From Streptomyces sp. RPT161 (GTDB taxonomy: Bacteria > Actinomycetota > Actinomycetes > Streptomycetales > Streptomycetaceae), in contig NZ_JAPZVN010000001.1 in the NCBI RefSeq assembly GCF_027533845.1, positions 924,269 through 988,268 on the forward strand: a stretch of 64,000 nt of DNA, read 5' to 3'. A model generated the notes under the pieces. That model was not told the DNA's origin and made no database searches. It saw only the letters and a program-made list of their open reading frames with translations. Both the position numbers and the translations under genes were made by a program. Every line of letters starts with the position of its first letter. Position 1 is the first letter of the stretch. Below are positions 1 through 8,517 of this stretch, in pieces.

Positions 1-465
1 CAGCAGCACCGGAAGCCCGACCCAGGCGAGGATGGCGGCGGCCCTGTGGCCGGGCGCCTCCGGCATTCCGCGCATCACCCACACCCCATGCACCATCAGC
101 AACGCCAGCACCACGGCCAGGGTGGTGGCCCTGTTGCCCGCCAGCGTCAGCAGCCAGCACAGCGCCCCGGCCGCCAGGTCGAACAGCAGCACAAGGGTCC
201 AGCGCCTGATCACCCGGCGGGTCAGCGGCGTGTGGTCGGCGGGGCGCGGCAGCCGGTCGGGCGGCCAGGTGGTGCGCACCATCCGCTGGGTGTCGTCGGT
301 GGTGAACTCCGCGACGATGGCGTGCACCCGCTCGTCGCCGTCCTCGCCCCTCGCCATCTCGCGCAGCCTGGGCAGGCCGAACCCGGCGCTCCGCAGCGCC
401 CGGATCGCCTTGACGTTCAGCGCCTCCAGCAGTTCGTCGGCGGAGGGACGTTTCTTCTCGCTCAC
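1..465 (-). CDS. Hypothetical membrane protein, 3' end outside window
   Basis: This minus-strand frame runs off the left edge, so the C-terminus is missing and at least 155 residues are present. The chosen GTG start is preceded by GGGAG at a good distance. An in-frame ATG at 489 has no visible ribosome binding site. The visible part begins with a charged cytoplasmic stretch (SEKKRPSADELLEALN). Two hydrophobic segments follow near residues 95-135, separated by only a few polar residues, and a third begins at the window edge. I do not recognise the family. It lies 165 bp downstream of mqnA on the same strand, which says little about its job. A small integral membrane protein is as far as the sequence goes. 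Confidence 0.6.
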   Translation of the reverse strand, partial: MSEKKRPSADELLEALNVKAIRALRSAGFGLPRLREMARGEDGDERVHAIVAEFTTDDTQRMVRTTWPPDRLPRPADHTPLTRRVIRRWTLVLLFDLAAGALCWLLTLAGNRATTLAVVLALLMVHGVWVMRGMPEAPGHRAAAILAWVGLPVLL

Positions 466-629
466 CGGCCACGCTCCCGCCTCGCCCATGTCGGTTACCG
501 CGTATGTTCCACGTACGCAGTCTGGCAACCCGTCAGGGGACGGCGGCGGATGCCCGTGCGCGCCGTGCCGCGTCTCGCCGTCCCGGCGGATGCCCGGCGG
601 CGGGACGCGCCGCGGCGCGGGGGCGCGGG

Positions 630-1565
<936 letters not shown>

Positions 1566-1746
1566 CTAGTCGCGACCGATCCCGATCTTGTCACGGGGCG
1601 GTCCGGAAGCGGCCGCTCGGGCGGTTTTGGCCGACGTCAAGAGGCTGGGACACGCCATGGCCGGAGATCTTCGACCTCTTCCCCGGTTCAGTTGTGCCGT
1701 GCTACCCTCAACGCAAGTTGCAGTTTGGTTTCCCTTGCAGTACAGA

Positions 1747-1785
1747 GCCTGCGGAGCATGTGACGCCGCAGGCTTTTGTAGTTTT
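1747..1785 (+). promoter_or_regulatory. Terminator-like hairpin in cold-shock mRNA leader
   Basis: A perfect 8-bp stem (GCCTGCGG at 1747-1754, CCGCAGGC at 1766-1773) with an 11-nt loop is followed directly by TTTTGTAGTTTT. It sits about 67 nt upstream of the csp start codon, where an mRNA leader is expected. The shape is that of an intrinsic terminator, yet a gene follows at once, so an attenuator or temperature-responsive leader is plausible. Long structured leaders are known for cold-shock genes in other bacteria; the role here is inferred. It could also terminate a short upstream transcript. Confidence 0.5.
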
Positions 1786-1839
1786 CAGACTTCTTTGCAG
1801 GTTCTGGAGCAGGGCGACCCTTGGCCCAAGGAGGGCTTT

Positions 1840-2043
1840 ATGGCTACCGGAACCGTGAAGTGGTTCAACGCTGAAAAGGGCTTCGGCTTCATCGCCCAGG
1901 ACGGCGGGGGCCCCGACGTCTTCGTTCACTACTCCGCGATCAACGCCGCTGGCTTCCGCTCCCTCGAGGAGAACCAGAGCGTGACCTTCGACGTCACCCA
2001 GGGCCCGAAGGGCCCGCAGGCCGAGAACGTCACCCCGGCGTAA
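1840..2043 (+). CDS. Cold-shock domain protein (CspA family)
   Basis: This 67-residue protein is a single cold-shock domain that binds single-stranded RNA or DNA and melts mRNA structure. RNP1 (KGFGFI) and RNP2 (VFVHY) are both present. The ATG follows AAGGAGGGCTTT, an excellent ribosome binding site, and fixes the start; the length matches the usual 65-70 residues. The gene stands alone, with a hairpin leader upstream and a strong terminator 24 bp downstream. It resembles the ScoF/SC7.0 proteins of Streptomyces, where several paralogues exist, so no specific symbol is given. Expression is probably controlled mostly through the structured leader. Confidence 0.95.
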   Translation: MATGTVKWFNAEKGFGFIAQDGGGPDVFVHYSAINAAGFRSLEENQSVTFDVTQGPKGPQAENVTPA

Positions 2044-2066
2044 TCGCGTCCGATACGCAGTACCCA

Positions 2067-2102
2067 AGGAGCCCCGCGCACCGCGCGGGGCTCCTGCCTT
2101 TT
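2067..2102 (+). terminator. Rho-independent terminator of the csp gene
   Basis: A perfect 13-bp stem (AGGAGCCCCGCGC and its complement) with a 3-nt ACC loop spans 2067-2095 and is followed by a short T-rich tail (GCCTTTT). It lies 24 bp after the csp stop codon. Confidence 0.85.
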
Positions 2103-2218
2103 CCGGGCGCGCGAGTTTTCCCTCCGCACGCGTCTGGCGGTATCGGGTCCCGGCCGGGAAAATCCCTGAGCGCGGACGAACCCGTACGTCACCCAGGGCA
2201 GTTGGGAGAGCCGCCGCC

Positions 2219-3385
2219 ATGACCCCCACGATCTCGCGCGCCCGGCGCGCCGTCCTCGCCGCACTCACCGCACTCGCGATGAGCGCCGCCCTGCCGCAGG
2301 CCGCCGCCACCGCCGCCCCCACCGGCGAGCGTCCCGGCGACATCGTCAGTGCCCGCCCGTCCAGATTCCTGCCGAACCCGCTCACCCCGTCCAACGCCAG
2401 GGCCTGGACGATCCGCTACCGCTCCACCAGCGCCACCGGTGCGCCCAACGTCGTCTCCGGCACCGTCCTGGTCCCCGACGACGGTCGCACAGGCCGACGC
2501 CCCCTGGTCACCTACGCCGTCGGCACGGTGGGACTGGCCCCCAAGTGCGCGCCCTCGGCCGGGTTCCCCACCGGCACCGCCGTCGAGGGCAACCTGATCA
2601 ACCAGGCGCTGCTGCGCGGCTGGGCGGTCGCGGTCACCGACTACGAGCTGGCCGGCGACCCGGGCGTGGAGACCTACGCGGTGGGCCGGGCCGAGGGCCA
2701 GGCGGTACTGGACGCCGCCCGCGCGGCCGAGCGCCTGCCCGGCACCGGTCTGGACGCCGACAGCCCGGTCGGCATCATGGGCTACTCGCAGGGCGGCCAG
2801 GCCGCCGGATGGGCCGCCGAGCTGCACCACGGCTACGCGCCCGACCTGAACGTCCAGGGCACCGCCACCGGCGGCGTGCCCGCCGACCTGCTGAAGGTCG
2901 CCGACTACAACAACGGCAACATCGGCGCGGGCCTGATCCTGATGGCCGGTGTCGGCCACGACACCGCCTACCCCGAGCTCGACCTGGCCAAGTACCTGAA
3001 CGCCAAGGGACGTTACTACGTCAACCTGGACAAGACGCAGTGCGTGGCCGAGGACACCATCGCGGCGGCGTTCAAGACCGTCGACGAGGTGACGGTCACC
3101 GACCCGCTGGTCCAGCCCGACTGGCAGCGGCGGCTGCGCGCTGACCAACTGGGCACCCACGCCCCCGACGCCCCGGTCTACCTGTACCAGGCGACCGACG
3201 ACGAGCTGATCCCGTACCCGGTGGCCGCCCAGCTGCGCCGCGAGTGGTGCGGCGAGGGCGGCACCGTGTGGTGGCGGGAGCTGCCGCTGATGGGGCACGT
3301 GGAGGGCGCGATCGCGGGCTCGCCGCTGGCCATGGACTGGCTGGCGGAGCGCTTCGCGGGCCGACCCGCGGACGGCAACTGCTGA
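2219..3385 (+). CDS. Secreted lipase/esterase, secretory lipase (LIP) family
   Basis: This is a 388-residue exported serine hydrolase. A signal peptide covers residues 1-33 (basic start, hydrophobic ALTALAMSAAL, cleavage near ATA-AP). The alpha/beta-hydrolase core carries the nucleophile in GYSQGG (Ser190), a likely acid in QATDDELIP (Asp327 or 328) and the catalytic His in MGHVEG (His360). Cysteines 110, 275 and 344 could give one disulfide. The order of motifs and length fit the secretory lipase family (PF03583), which hydrolyses acylglycerols or other esters outside the cell. It is monocistronic, starting 117 bp past the csp terminator. The actual substrate cannot be read from sequence. 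Confidence 0.85.
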   Translation: MTPTISRARRAVLAALTALAMSAALPQAAATAAPTGERPGDIVSARPSRFLPNPLTPSNARAWTIRYRSTSATGAPNVVSGTVLVPDDGRTGRRPLVTYAVGTVGLAPKCAPSAGFPTGTAVEGNLINQALLRGWAVAVTDYELAGDPGVETYAVGRAEGQAVLDAARAAERLPGTGLDADSPVGIMGYSQGGQAAGWAAELHHGYAPDLNVQGTATGGVPADLLKVADYNNGNIGAGLILMAGVGHDTAYPELDLAKYLNAKGRYYVNLDKTQCVAEDTIAAAFKTVDEVTVTDPLVQPDWQRRLRADQLGTHAPDAPVYLYQATDDELIPYPVAAQLRREWCGEGGTVWWRELPLMGHVEGAIAGSPLAMDWLAERFAGRPADGNC

Positions 3386-3442
3386 ACGCGGTACGGGAGT
3401 TCGGCTCCCGCCTCGCCGAACTCCCGCACCACCGGTTGACGC

Positions 3443-3829
3443 TCAACAGAAGAAGGCGTTCATCCCGTCGACATCCGACAGATACGTCTCGATAGCCGCG
3501 ATCTTTCCGTCCCGTAGAAAGCACACGGTGGCCAGGTATTCGTCCAGCCGCACACCGTTGCGTTCCGCGGTGTTGTGCAGTGACAGTGCCAGGTTGTCGC
3601 GGCTGACCAGAACGCGCTGGAAGTCGAAATTCACGCCGTATCCGGCGATCAGCCGGGCACGCTCCACCACCGCGTCCGCGCCGACCACCCGACCGGAAAT
3701 CCGGTTGTCGCCGGGCAGCGTCCAGCTGGCGTCGTCGGTGAGCAGTGAACGGATCAATTCCCAGTCGGCGGTGACAAGGCCGGTGTGGAACGCGGTGGCC
3801 AGTGCGAGTTTCTCGTCAGTAGTGAGCAT
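3443..3829 (-). CDS. SnoaL-like / NTF2-fold protein
   Basis: The 128-residue protein has the layout of small NTF2-fold (SnoaL-like) proteins: an N-terminal helix pair (DEKLALATAFHTGLVTADW), then LLTDDASWTLPGDN, a sheet region and a C-terminal ETYLSDVDGMNAFF. Family members include polyketide cyclases, hydrolases and ketosteroid-isomerase-like enzymes; no catalytic set here decides between them. It is divergently transcribed from the LysR gene across a 99-bp gap that carries a LysR-type T-N11-A site, so it is probably that regulator's target. It may act on a small hydrophobic molecule sensed by the regulator; this is inference. Confidence 0.75.
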   Translation of the reverse strand: MLTTDEKLALATAFHTGLVTADWELIRSLLTDDASWTLPGDNRISGRVVGADAVVERARLIAGYGVNFDFQRVLVSRDNLALSLHNTAERNGVRLDEYLATVCFLRDGKIAAIETYLSDVDGMNAFFC

Positions 3830-3886
3830 GTAGCCAGCATCAACACCCGTCCACCAAAAGGGAAATACCGGATTTGGTGCCGGTTC

Positions 3887-3901
3887 ATGCGCCCCGTGCA
3901 T
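3887..3901. promoter_or_regulatory. LysR-type operator between divergent genes
   Basis: The 15-bp sequence ATGC-N7-GCAT is a perfect inverted repeat containing the T-N11-A core of LysR-type binding sites. It lies 28 bp upstream of the LysR start and about 58 bp from the SnoaL-like start, as expected for an autoregulatory and activating site. Confidence 0.5.
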
Positions 3902-3928
3902 AACCCTGGGAAGAGGGACAATCTCCGG

Positions 3929-4822
3929 GTGACCATCGACGAACTGCGCTGGTTCCTCACGCTCGCCGAGACCGAGCATGTGACCGAGGCGGCGGCGCGG
4001 CTGCGGATAGCCCAGCCGACGCTGTCGCGGGCGCTGCTGCGGCTGGAACGGCAGGTCGGCGCCCGGCTGTTCGACCGCGACCGGCACCGGCTACGCCTCA
4101 ACGACCACGGCCGGATCTTCCGGCGGCACGCACAGCGGGCACTGGACGAGCTGGACGCGGCTCAGGGCCGCATCGCCACGCTGCTCGCCCCGCCGCGGGA
4201 GACACTCGCCCTGGCCTTCGTGCACTCGCTCGGCAGCTGGCTGGTGCCCCGGCTGCTCGGCGCGTACGCCCAGGACTCCCCCGGCGCGCGCTTCACGTTG
4301 CACCAGGACTCGGCCGGGGCCGTGCTGGAGCTGCTGCGGGACGGCACCGCGGAGGCCGCGATCACCAGCCCGCGGCCGTCCGACCCGCAGCTCGGCTGGT
4401 TGCCGCTGCGCGACGAGCGGTTGGGGCTCGCGGTGCCCGCCGACCACCGGCTCGCCGACCGCGACACCGTCCGGCTGGACGAGCTGACGGACGAGCGGTT
4501 CATCATCATGCGCCCGGCGCTGGGACTGCGGCAGATCACCTGCCAGCTGTTCCACCGGGCCGGGGTGACTCCCGACGTGGTGTCCGAGTGCGCCGAGGTC
4601 TCCACCATCAACGGCCTGGTGGCCGCCGGGCTCGGCGTCGCCGTGGTCCCGGCGGGCGACGGCGGCCCACCGCCCGCCGGGGTCCGGCTGGTGCCGATCG
4701 CCGACCAGGACGCGTACCGCACCATCGGTCTGGCCTGGTACCAGGGCCGACCGGGCAGCACGGCGGGCCGCCGGTTCCGGGAGTTCGCCGCCCGCTACGC
4801 CCGCGGCGCCGAGCCGGTCTGA
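3929..4822 (+). CDS. LysR family transcriptional regulator
   Basis: The 297-residue protein has an N-terminal winged helix-turn-helix (LRWFLTLAETEHVTEAAARL, then AQPTLSRALLRLERQVG) and a C-terminal effector-binding domain, the full LysR length. The GTG at 3929 matches the usual family start (TIDELRWFL). An in-frame ATG at 3887 would put the operator inside the gene and lacks a good ribosome binding site. It is divergent from the SnoaL-like gene and probably controls it with an unknown small-molecule ligand. The last codons lie in one copy of an 18-bp direct repeat whose second copy is just downstream. Confidence 0.88.
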   Translation: MTIDELRWFLTLAETEHVTEAAARLRIAQPTLSRALLRLERQVGARLFDRDRHRLRLNDHGRIFRRHAQRALDELDAAQGRIATLLAPPRETLALAFVHSLGSWLVPRLLGAYAQDSPGARFTLHQDSAGAVLELLRDGTAEAAITSPRPSDPQLGWLPLRDERLGLAVPADHRLADRDTVRLDELTDERFIIMRPALGLRQITCQLFHRAGVTPDVVSECAEVSTINGLVAAGLGVAVVPAGDGGPPPAGVRLVPIADQDAYRTIGLAWYQGRPGSTAGRRFREFAARYARGAEPV

Positions 4823-5241
4823 CGGTTGGCGTACGGTTCCTCGATCCGCTGGGCGGTGCGGCCCGCGGCGCCGAGCCGCCGGTGGTGGCGGCCGCGCCCA
4901 TGGGCACGGCGACGGCCCGCACGGCACGGCCCGACGGAGTGGTCAACTCGGGTCCCGCGCGACCGAGTTGCGGTGACATGTCATGCGACATGGGCGTCTC
5001 TGGCACGGCCAGGCGAGTTACCGGCGGTAAACACATGCTGCCCGGAAGGAATCAGGCCAACGGTTCGCCGTCCTCGAAGCCCCGACCGGCGTATGACGCA
5101 AGAGCGTGAACCCGTACCACCGTCCGGGGGATTGGCCGTGTCTCCCCCTGCCACCTCAGGGTTTCCGACGGCCGGTCCGCGCATGCTGGGCGCACCCCTT
5201 CGCACACGAGCGCACGCTCACGCACGAGAACTGAGGTCCCT
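4823..5241. other. Intergenic region without a convincing gene
   Basis: These 419 bp hold no frame with convincing coding character. Visible structure: the 18-bp sequence GCCCGCGGCGCCGAGCCG at 4861-4878 exactly repeats 4799-4816 at the end of the LysR gene. A 6-bp inverted repeat with 4-nt spacer (CATGTC/GACATG) spans 4977-4992. The promoter of the SH3 gene should lie in the last 150 bp, but I see no clear -10/-35 pair. Confidence 0.5.
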
Positions 5242-5823
5242 ATGCGCCGCCTCGCCGTAGCAATCGGAGTCGTCGGACTCCTGTGTGTACCCGCGGTTCC
5301 CGCCCAGGCCGACACCGGCATGCCGGCCGGCCGCGGCCACCACACGATGCTCGTCCCCGACGCCAAGGGCCGCGTGGTCGCCCGGCACAGTGTGGTGATC
5401 AGGAGCGGGCCGAGCACCCGGTACCAGGCCGTCGGCCACCTGAACAGCGGCCGGGTCGTCCGCATCGTCTGCAAGGTCCGCGGCCAGCGGGTCCGCGGCA
5501 ACGCGATCTGGTACAAGCTGGACACCCGCCAGCGCGAGTGGGTGAGCGCCAGCTACGTCAAGAACGTGGGCCGGGTCCCCCGCTGGTGCCGCAACGTCAC
5601 CACGCTGCCCAGCCTGCCGGGCCACAAGCAGCACCTGCGCCCCGGCCACCGCCCGTCCCGGCCGATGCCCGGCCAGCGCCCGCAGGCGATGCCCAGCCAG
5701 AGCCCCAGCATCCTGCCGGGCAACGTGGCCGCCACCCCCGGCCAGGCCTCGCCCAGCGCGATGCCCAGCGCCACCGCGCAGAACTCCACCGTCACCCACC
5801 GCGCCCGCATCCACCACGACTGA
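5242..5823 (+). CDS. Secreted SH3-domain protein with proline-rich tail
   Basis: The 193-residue protein starts with a Sec signal peptide (RRLAVAIGVVGLLCVPAVPA, cleavage near AQA-DT). A bacterial SH3 domain spans roughly residues 48-115 (VVIRSGPSTRYQAVGHL, GNAIWYKL, REWVSASYVKNVG), with two cysteines in and near the domain (CKV, WCRN). The last 65 residues are a low-complexity tail rich in Pro, Gln, Ser and His. Such SH3 domains often bind cell-wall peptides, so a wall-associated role is likely. The start follows GAGGTCCCT. No operon partner is evident, and a hairpin terminator follows. Confidence 0.78.
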   Translation: MRRLAVAIGVVGLLCVPAVPAQADTGMPAGRGHHTMLVPDAKGRVVARHSVVIRSGPSTRYQAVGHLNSGRVVRIVCKVRGQRVRGNAIWYKLDTRQREWVSASYVKNVGRVPRWCRNVTTLPSLPGHKQHLRPGHRPSRPMPGQRPQAMPSQSPSILPGNVAATPGQASPSAMPSATAQNSTVTHRARIHHD

Positions 5824-5838
5824 CGCGTGCTGACGGGT

Positions 5839-5869
5839 GTGCCCCTGCCGCGGACAGCGGCAGGGGCAC
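5839..5869. terminator. Bidirectional hairpin terminator
   Basis: A perfect 13-bp stem (GTGCCCCTGCCGC and its complement) with a GGACA loop separates two convergent genes whose stop codons lie 15 bp before and 6 bp after it. It has no U tract, which is common in Streptomyces. Confidence 0.75.
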
Positions 5870-5875
5870 CGCTGT

Positions 5876-6475
5876 TCAACGGCGCCGGGCGTGAACCCGC
5901 AGCCACTCGCGGTGCGTCGACTGCCGAGCGTGGTCGGCCACGTCGAACCCGGCCGCGTCCAGCAGCTCGGCGAGCGCCTCGTACCGGTGCAGTACGTACC
6001 AGCGCCGGCGCGAGGGCCCGTAGGCCCGCTCGTCCCACCCCTCGCCGTCGCCCTCGGCGACGCTGAGCAGCAACTCGCCGCCCGCCCGCAGCACCCGCCC
6101 GAACTCGCCGAGTACCACCGGCACTTCGGGCCGCGGTACGTGCAGCAGCGCGGCCACACACCACACCGCGTCCAGCGCCCCCGCGTCCACCGGCAGCGCC
6201 CGCATGTCGGCCTGAACCAGCCCCGGCACCCCGGCCGCGGTGAGCATCGCCCGCGACAGGTCGAACCCGGTGACGTCGAAGCCGCGCTCCCGCAACATCC
6301 GGGTGTGATGCCCGGGGCCGCAGCCGATGTCCGCTATCCGCGCCCCGGCGGGCAGCAGCCCGGCCAGGCGCTCCAGCTCAGCACTCATCCACGCCGGGGG
6401 CGTACTCCACTGCCGCGCGTACTCGGCGGCGATGCCGTCATACGCGGCGCGCGTCGCCACGGTGGGATCGATCAC
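5876..6475 (-). CDS. Class I SAM-dependent methyltransferase
   Basis: The 199-residue protein shows a Rossmann-type methyltransferase core: motif I ARIADIGCGPGHHTRML, an acidic residue after the second strand (DVTGFDLS), and motif IV DAVWCVAALLHVP. The N-terminal DPTVATRAAYDGIAAEYA is typical of small-molecule or lipid-type methyltransferases. It transfers a methyl group from S-adenosylmethionine; the acceptor is unknown. The GTG start is chosen because it precedes the conserved N-terminal helix. It is convergent with the SH3 gene and sits downstream of dctA behind a terminator, so it is probably transcribed alone. Confidence 0.83.
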   Translation of the reverse strand: MIDPTVATRAAYDGIAAEYARQWSTPPAWMSAELERLAGLLPAGARIADIGCGPGHHTRMLRERGFDVTGFDLSRAMLTAAGVPGLVQADMRALPVDAGALDAVWCVAALLHVPRPEVPVVLGEFGRVLRAGGELLLSVAEGDGEGWDERAYGPSRRRWYVLHRYEALAELLDAAGFDVADHARQSTHREWLRVHARRR

Positions 6476-6598
6476 GCCAACACCCTACGGCGCGAAGGAA
6501 GTTCACCCGGCGGCGCCTCCGCCACCCGATCTTCTGGCCAACGGCGCCGAACCTGGACCCGCCCTCCTGCGGCAGCTTGGCAGTGCCCCAGCAACGAC

Positions 6599-6630
6599 GA
6601 GAGGCCCTCGCCGACTGGCGAGGGCCTCTC
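6599..6630. terminator. Hairpin terminator downstream of dctA
   Basis: A perfect 14-bp stem (GAGAGGCCCTCGCC and its complement) with a GACT loop lies 12 bp beyond the dctA stop codon. Confidence 0.78.
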
Positions 6631-6641
6631 GAAGGGCGTAA

Positions 6642-7970
6642 CTACGCAGCCGCGGCGACCCGCTCCGGTTCGTCCGAGCCGTCCAGGTCGAACTCGCCGT
6701 CGGCCGCGTCGAAGGCCTCCCGGTCCAGCAGCCGCTCACGGGCGGCCACCAGGATCGGGATGACCGACTGCCCCGCGACGTTCGTCGCCGTGCGCATCAT
6801 GTCCAGGATCGGGTCGATGGCCAGCAGCAGGCCGACGCCCTCCAGGGGGAGGCCGAGCGTGGACAGGGTGAGGGTGAGCATCACGACCGCGCCGGTCAGT
6901 CCGGCGGTGGCGGCGGAGCCGATGACCGAGACGAAGGCGATCAGCACGTAGTCGCCTATGCCCAGGTGGATGCCGAAGACCTCGGCGATGAAGATCGCGG
7001 AGATCGCCGGGTAGATCGCGGCACAGCCGTCCATCTTGGTCGTGGCGCCGAAAGGCACCGCGAACGAGGCGTACTCGCGCGGCACGCCCAGCCGCTCGGT
7101 GACCCGCTGGGTGACCGGCATGGTGCCGACCGAGGAGCGGGAGACGAAGGCGAGCTGGATCGCGGGCCAGGCGCCGCGGAAGAACCGCAGCGGACTGACC
7201 TTGGCCACGGTGGCCAGCAGCAGCGGGTAGACGCCGAACATCACCAGCGCGCAGCCGACGTAGACATCGACGGTGAACGTCGCGTACTGCTTGATCAGGT
7301 CCCAGCCGTAGGTGTTGATCGCGTTGCCGATCAGGCCCAGCGTGCCCAGCGGAGCGAGCCGGATGACCCACCACAGCGCCTTCTGCAGCAGTTCCAGGAC
7401 GCTGCCGCTGAGGGTGAGCAACGGCTGTGCCCTCTCACCGAGTTGCAGCGCCGCGATGCCGACGACGGCCGCCATGAAGACGATCTGCAACACGTTGAGC
7501 TGGGTGAACGGCGTGATGATGTCGGTCGGGACGATGCCGGTGAGGAAGTCCAGCCAGGATCCGGTGTGTTGCGGCTTGGAACCGTTGGCCGCGGTCAGTC
7601 CGGTGCCCGAACCGGGGTGGGTGAGCAGCCCGATCGCCAGGCCGATGACGACCGCGATCAGCGAGGTGGCCATGAACCACAGCAGGGTGCGGGTGGCCAG
7701 CCGGGCGGCGTTGGAGACGTTGCGCAGGTTGGTGATGGACACCACGATCGCGAAGAAGACCAGCGGGGCGACCGCCAGCTTCAGCAGCTGGACGAAGAGG
7801 TGGCCGATCTGCGCCAGGGTGCTGCCCAGCCATGCGATGTCCTGGCTGTGCGCCAGCCAGCCGAGCAACGCGCCACCGACGAGACCCAACAAGATCTGGG
7901 CCCAGAACGGGATCCTGGGTATTCGACGTGACGTACCGGTAGGCGCTGCTTGGGTGGCGGAAGAGGACAT
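6642..7970 (-). CDS. dctA: Dicarboxylate/proton or sodium symporter (DAACS family)
   Basis: The 442-residue inner-membrane transporter belongs to the dicarboxylate/amino acid:cation symporter family. Hallmarks are the serine-rich hairpin segment (SRSSVGTMPVT), the substrate-binding stretch PFGATTKMDGCAA, and MMRTATNVAGQSV near the end, with eight membrane segments plus two re-entrant hairpins expected. It probably imports C4-dicarboxylates; glutamate or aspartate is possible. The ATG is preferred over an in-frame GTG three codons upstream. Neither has a strong Shine-Dalgarno site, so a leaderless transcript is possible. A 7-bp inverted repeat 33-51 bp upstream may be its operator, and a terminator follows. 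Confidence 0.88.
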   Translation of the reverse strand: MSSSATQAAPTGTSRRIPRIPFWAQILLGLVGGALLGWLAHSQDIAWLGSTLAQIGHLFVQLLKLAVAPLVFFAIVVSITNLRNVSNAARLATRTLLWFMATSLIAVVIGLAIGLLTHPGSGTGLTAANGSKPQHTGSWLDFLTGIVPTDIITPFTQLNVLQIVFMAAVVGIAALQLGERAQPLLTLSGSVLELLQKALWWVIRLAPLGTLGLIGNAINTYGWDLIKQYATFTVDVYVGCALVMFGVYPLLLATVAKVSPLRFFRGAWPAIQLAFVSRSSVGTMPVTQRVTERLGVPREYASFAVPFGATTKMDGCAAIYPAISAIFIAEVFGIHLGIGDYVLIAFVSVIGSAATAGLTGAVVMLTLTLSTLGLPLEGVGLLLAIDPILDMMRTATNVAGQSVIPILVAARERLLDREAFDAADGEFDLDGSDEPERVAAAA

Positions 7971-8002
7971 GTCGGTCACGCTAACACTCGTACTTTGACA
8001 AC

Positions 8003-8021
8003 CCCAAAGCGATTCTTTGGG
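8003..8021. promoter_or_regulatory. Inverted repeat in dctA promoter
   Basis: CCCAAAG-N5-CTTTGGG, a perfect 7-bp inverted repeat with a 5-nt spacer, lies 33-51 bp upstream of the dctA start in an AT-richer island. Position and symmetry suggest an operator; no regulator gene is adjacent. Confidence 0.45.
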
Positions 8022-8043
8022 ATTGCGATAACAAGAGACACCA

Positions 8044-8081
8044 ACGCCCCGCAGGGGAAGGGTGATTCCCTCGCGGGGCGT
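8044..8081 (-). terminator. Hairpin terminator after the DUF4229 gene
   Basis: A 9-bp stem (ACGCCCCGC paired with GCGGGGCGT) plus an inner AGGG/CCCT pairing lies 35 bp beyond the DUF4229 stop codon on the minus strand, separating it from the dctA promoter. Confidence 0.65.
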
Positions 8082-8115
8082 GGTGAAGTGCGTGACGACC
8101 GTCACATGGTGAGGC

Positions 8116-8433
8116 TCAGCCGCTCTGCGCGCTGCGCGCCGCGTCGTCGGCGGCGTCCTCGTCACCGGCCTTGGCGTCGAAGGCCCGGCGGGTGCGGTCC
8201 ACCCGCTCCGAGATCTGCGCGGACGCCTGGTCACGTACCTTGCGCAGCAGCGCGTAGCTCAGCGCCCCGGAGATGACCAGCGCGAGCAGCAGCACCCACA
8301 GCAGGTTGGAGCTGCCGAGCCCGGACGGGAGGACACGCAGGTAGACGAGGCCCCAGATGACGGCGAAGCTCGCCACGAACAGGCCAAGGCGCATCGCGGT
8401 ATAGCGGAGCATGGCGCTCGGCTTCCAGCTCAC
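8116..8433 (-). CDS. Small DUF4229-type membrane protein
   Basis: This protein of about 105 residues has two hydrophobic segments (LGLFVASFAVIWGLVYL and LLWVLLLALVISGALSYALL) followed by a charged cytoplasmic tail (VRDQASAQISERVDRTRRAF) rich in Asp, Glu and Ala. It resembles the DUF4229 family found beside menaquinone genes in actinomycetes. Function is unknown. The GTG at 8433 is one option; ATG at 8412 (MLRYTAMRLG) has GGAAG eight bases upstream and is equally good. It follows mqnE at 84 bp on the same strand, so the two may share a transcript. Confidence 0.72.
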   Translation of the reverse strand: MSWKPSAMLRYTAMRLGLFVASFAVIWGLVYLRVLPSGLGSSNLLWVLLLALVISGALSYALLRKVRDQASAQISERVDRTRRAFDAKAGDEDAADDAARSAQSG

Positions 8434-8517
8434 GACGTTTCCACTCTTTCCTCGTCCGTACGGTACATACCCCACCAGTGAAACACGCCTCCCGGACGAT
8501 CACCTCGGGGGGCGGCC

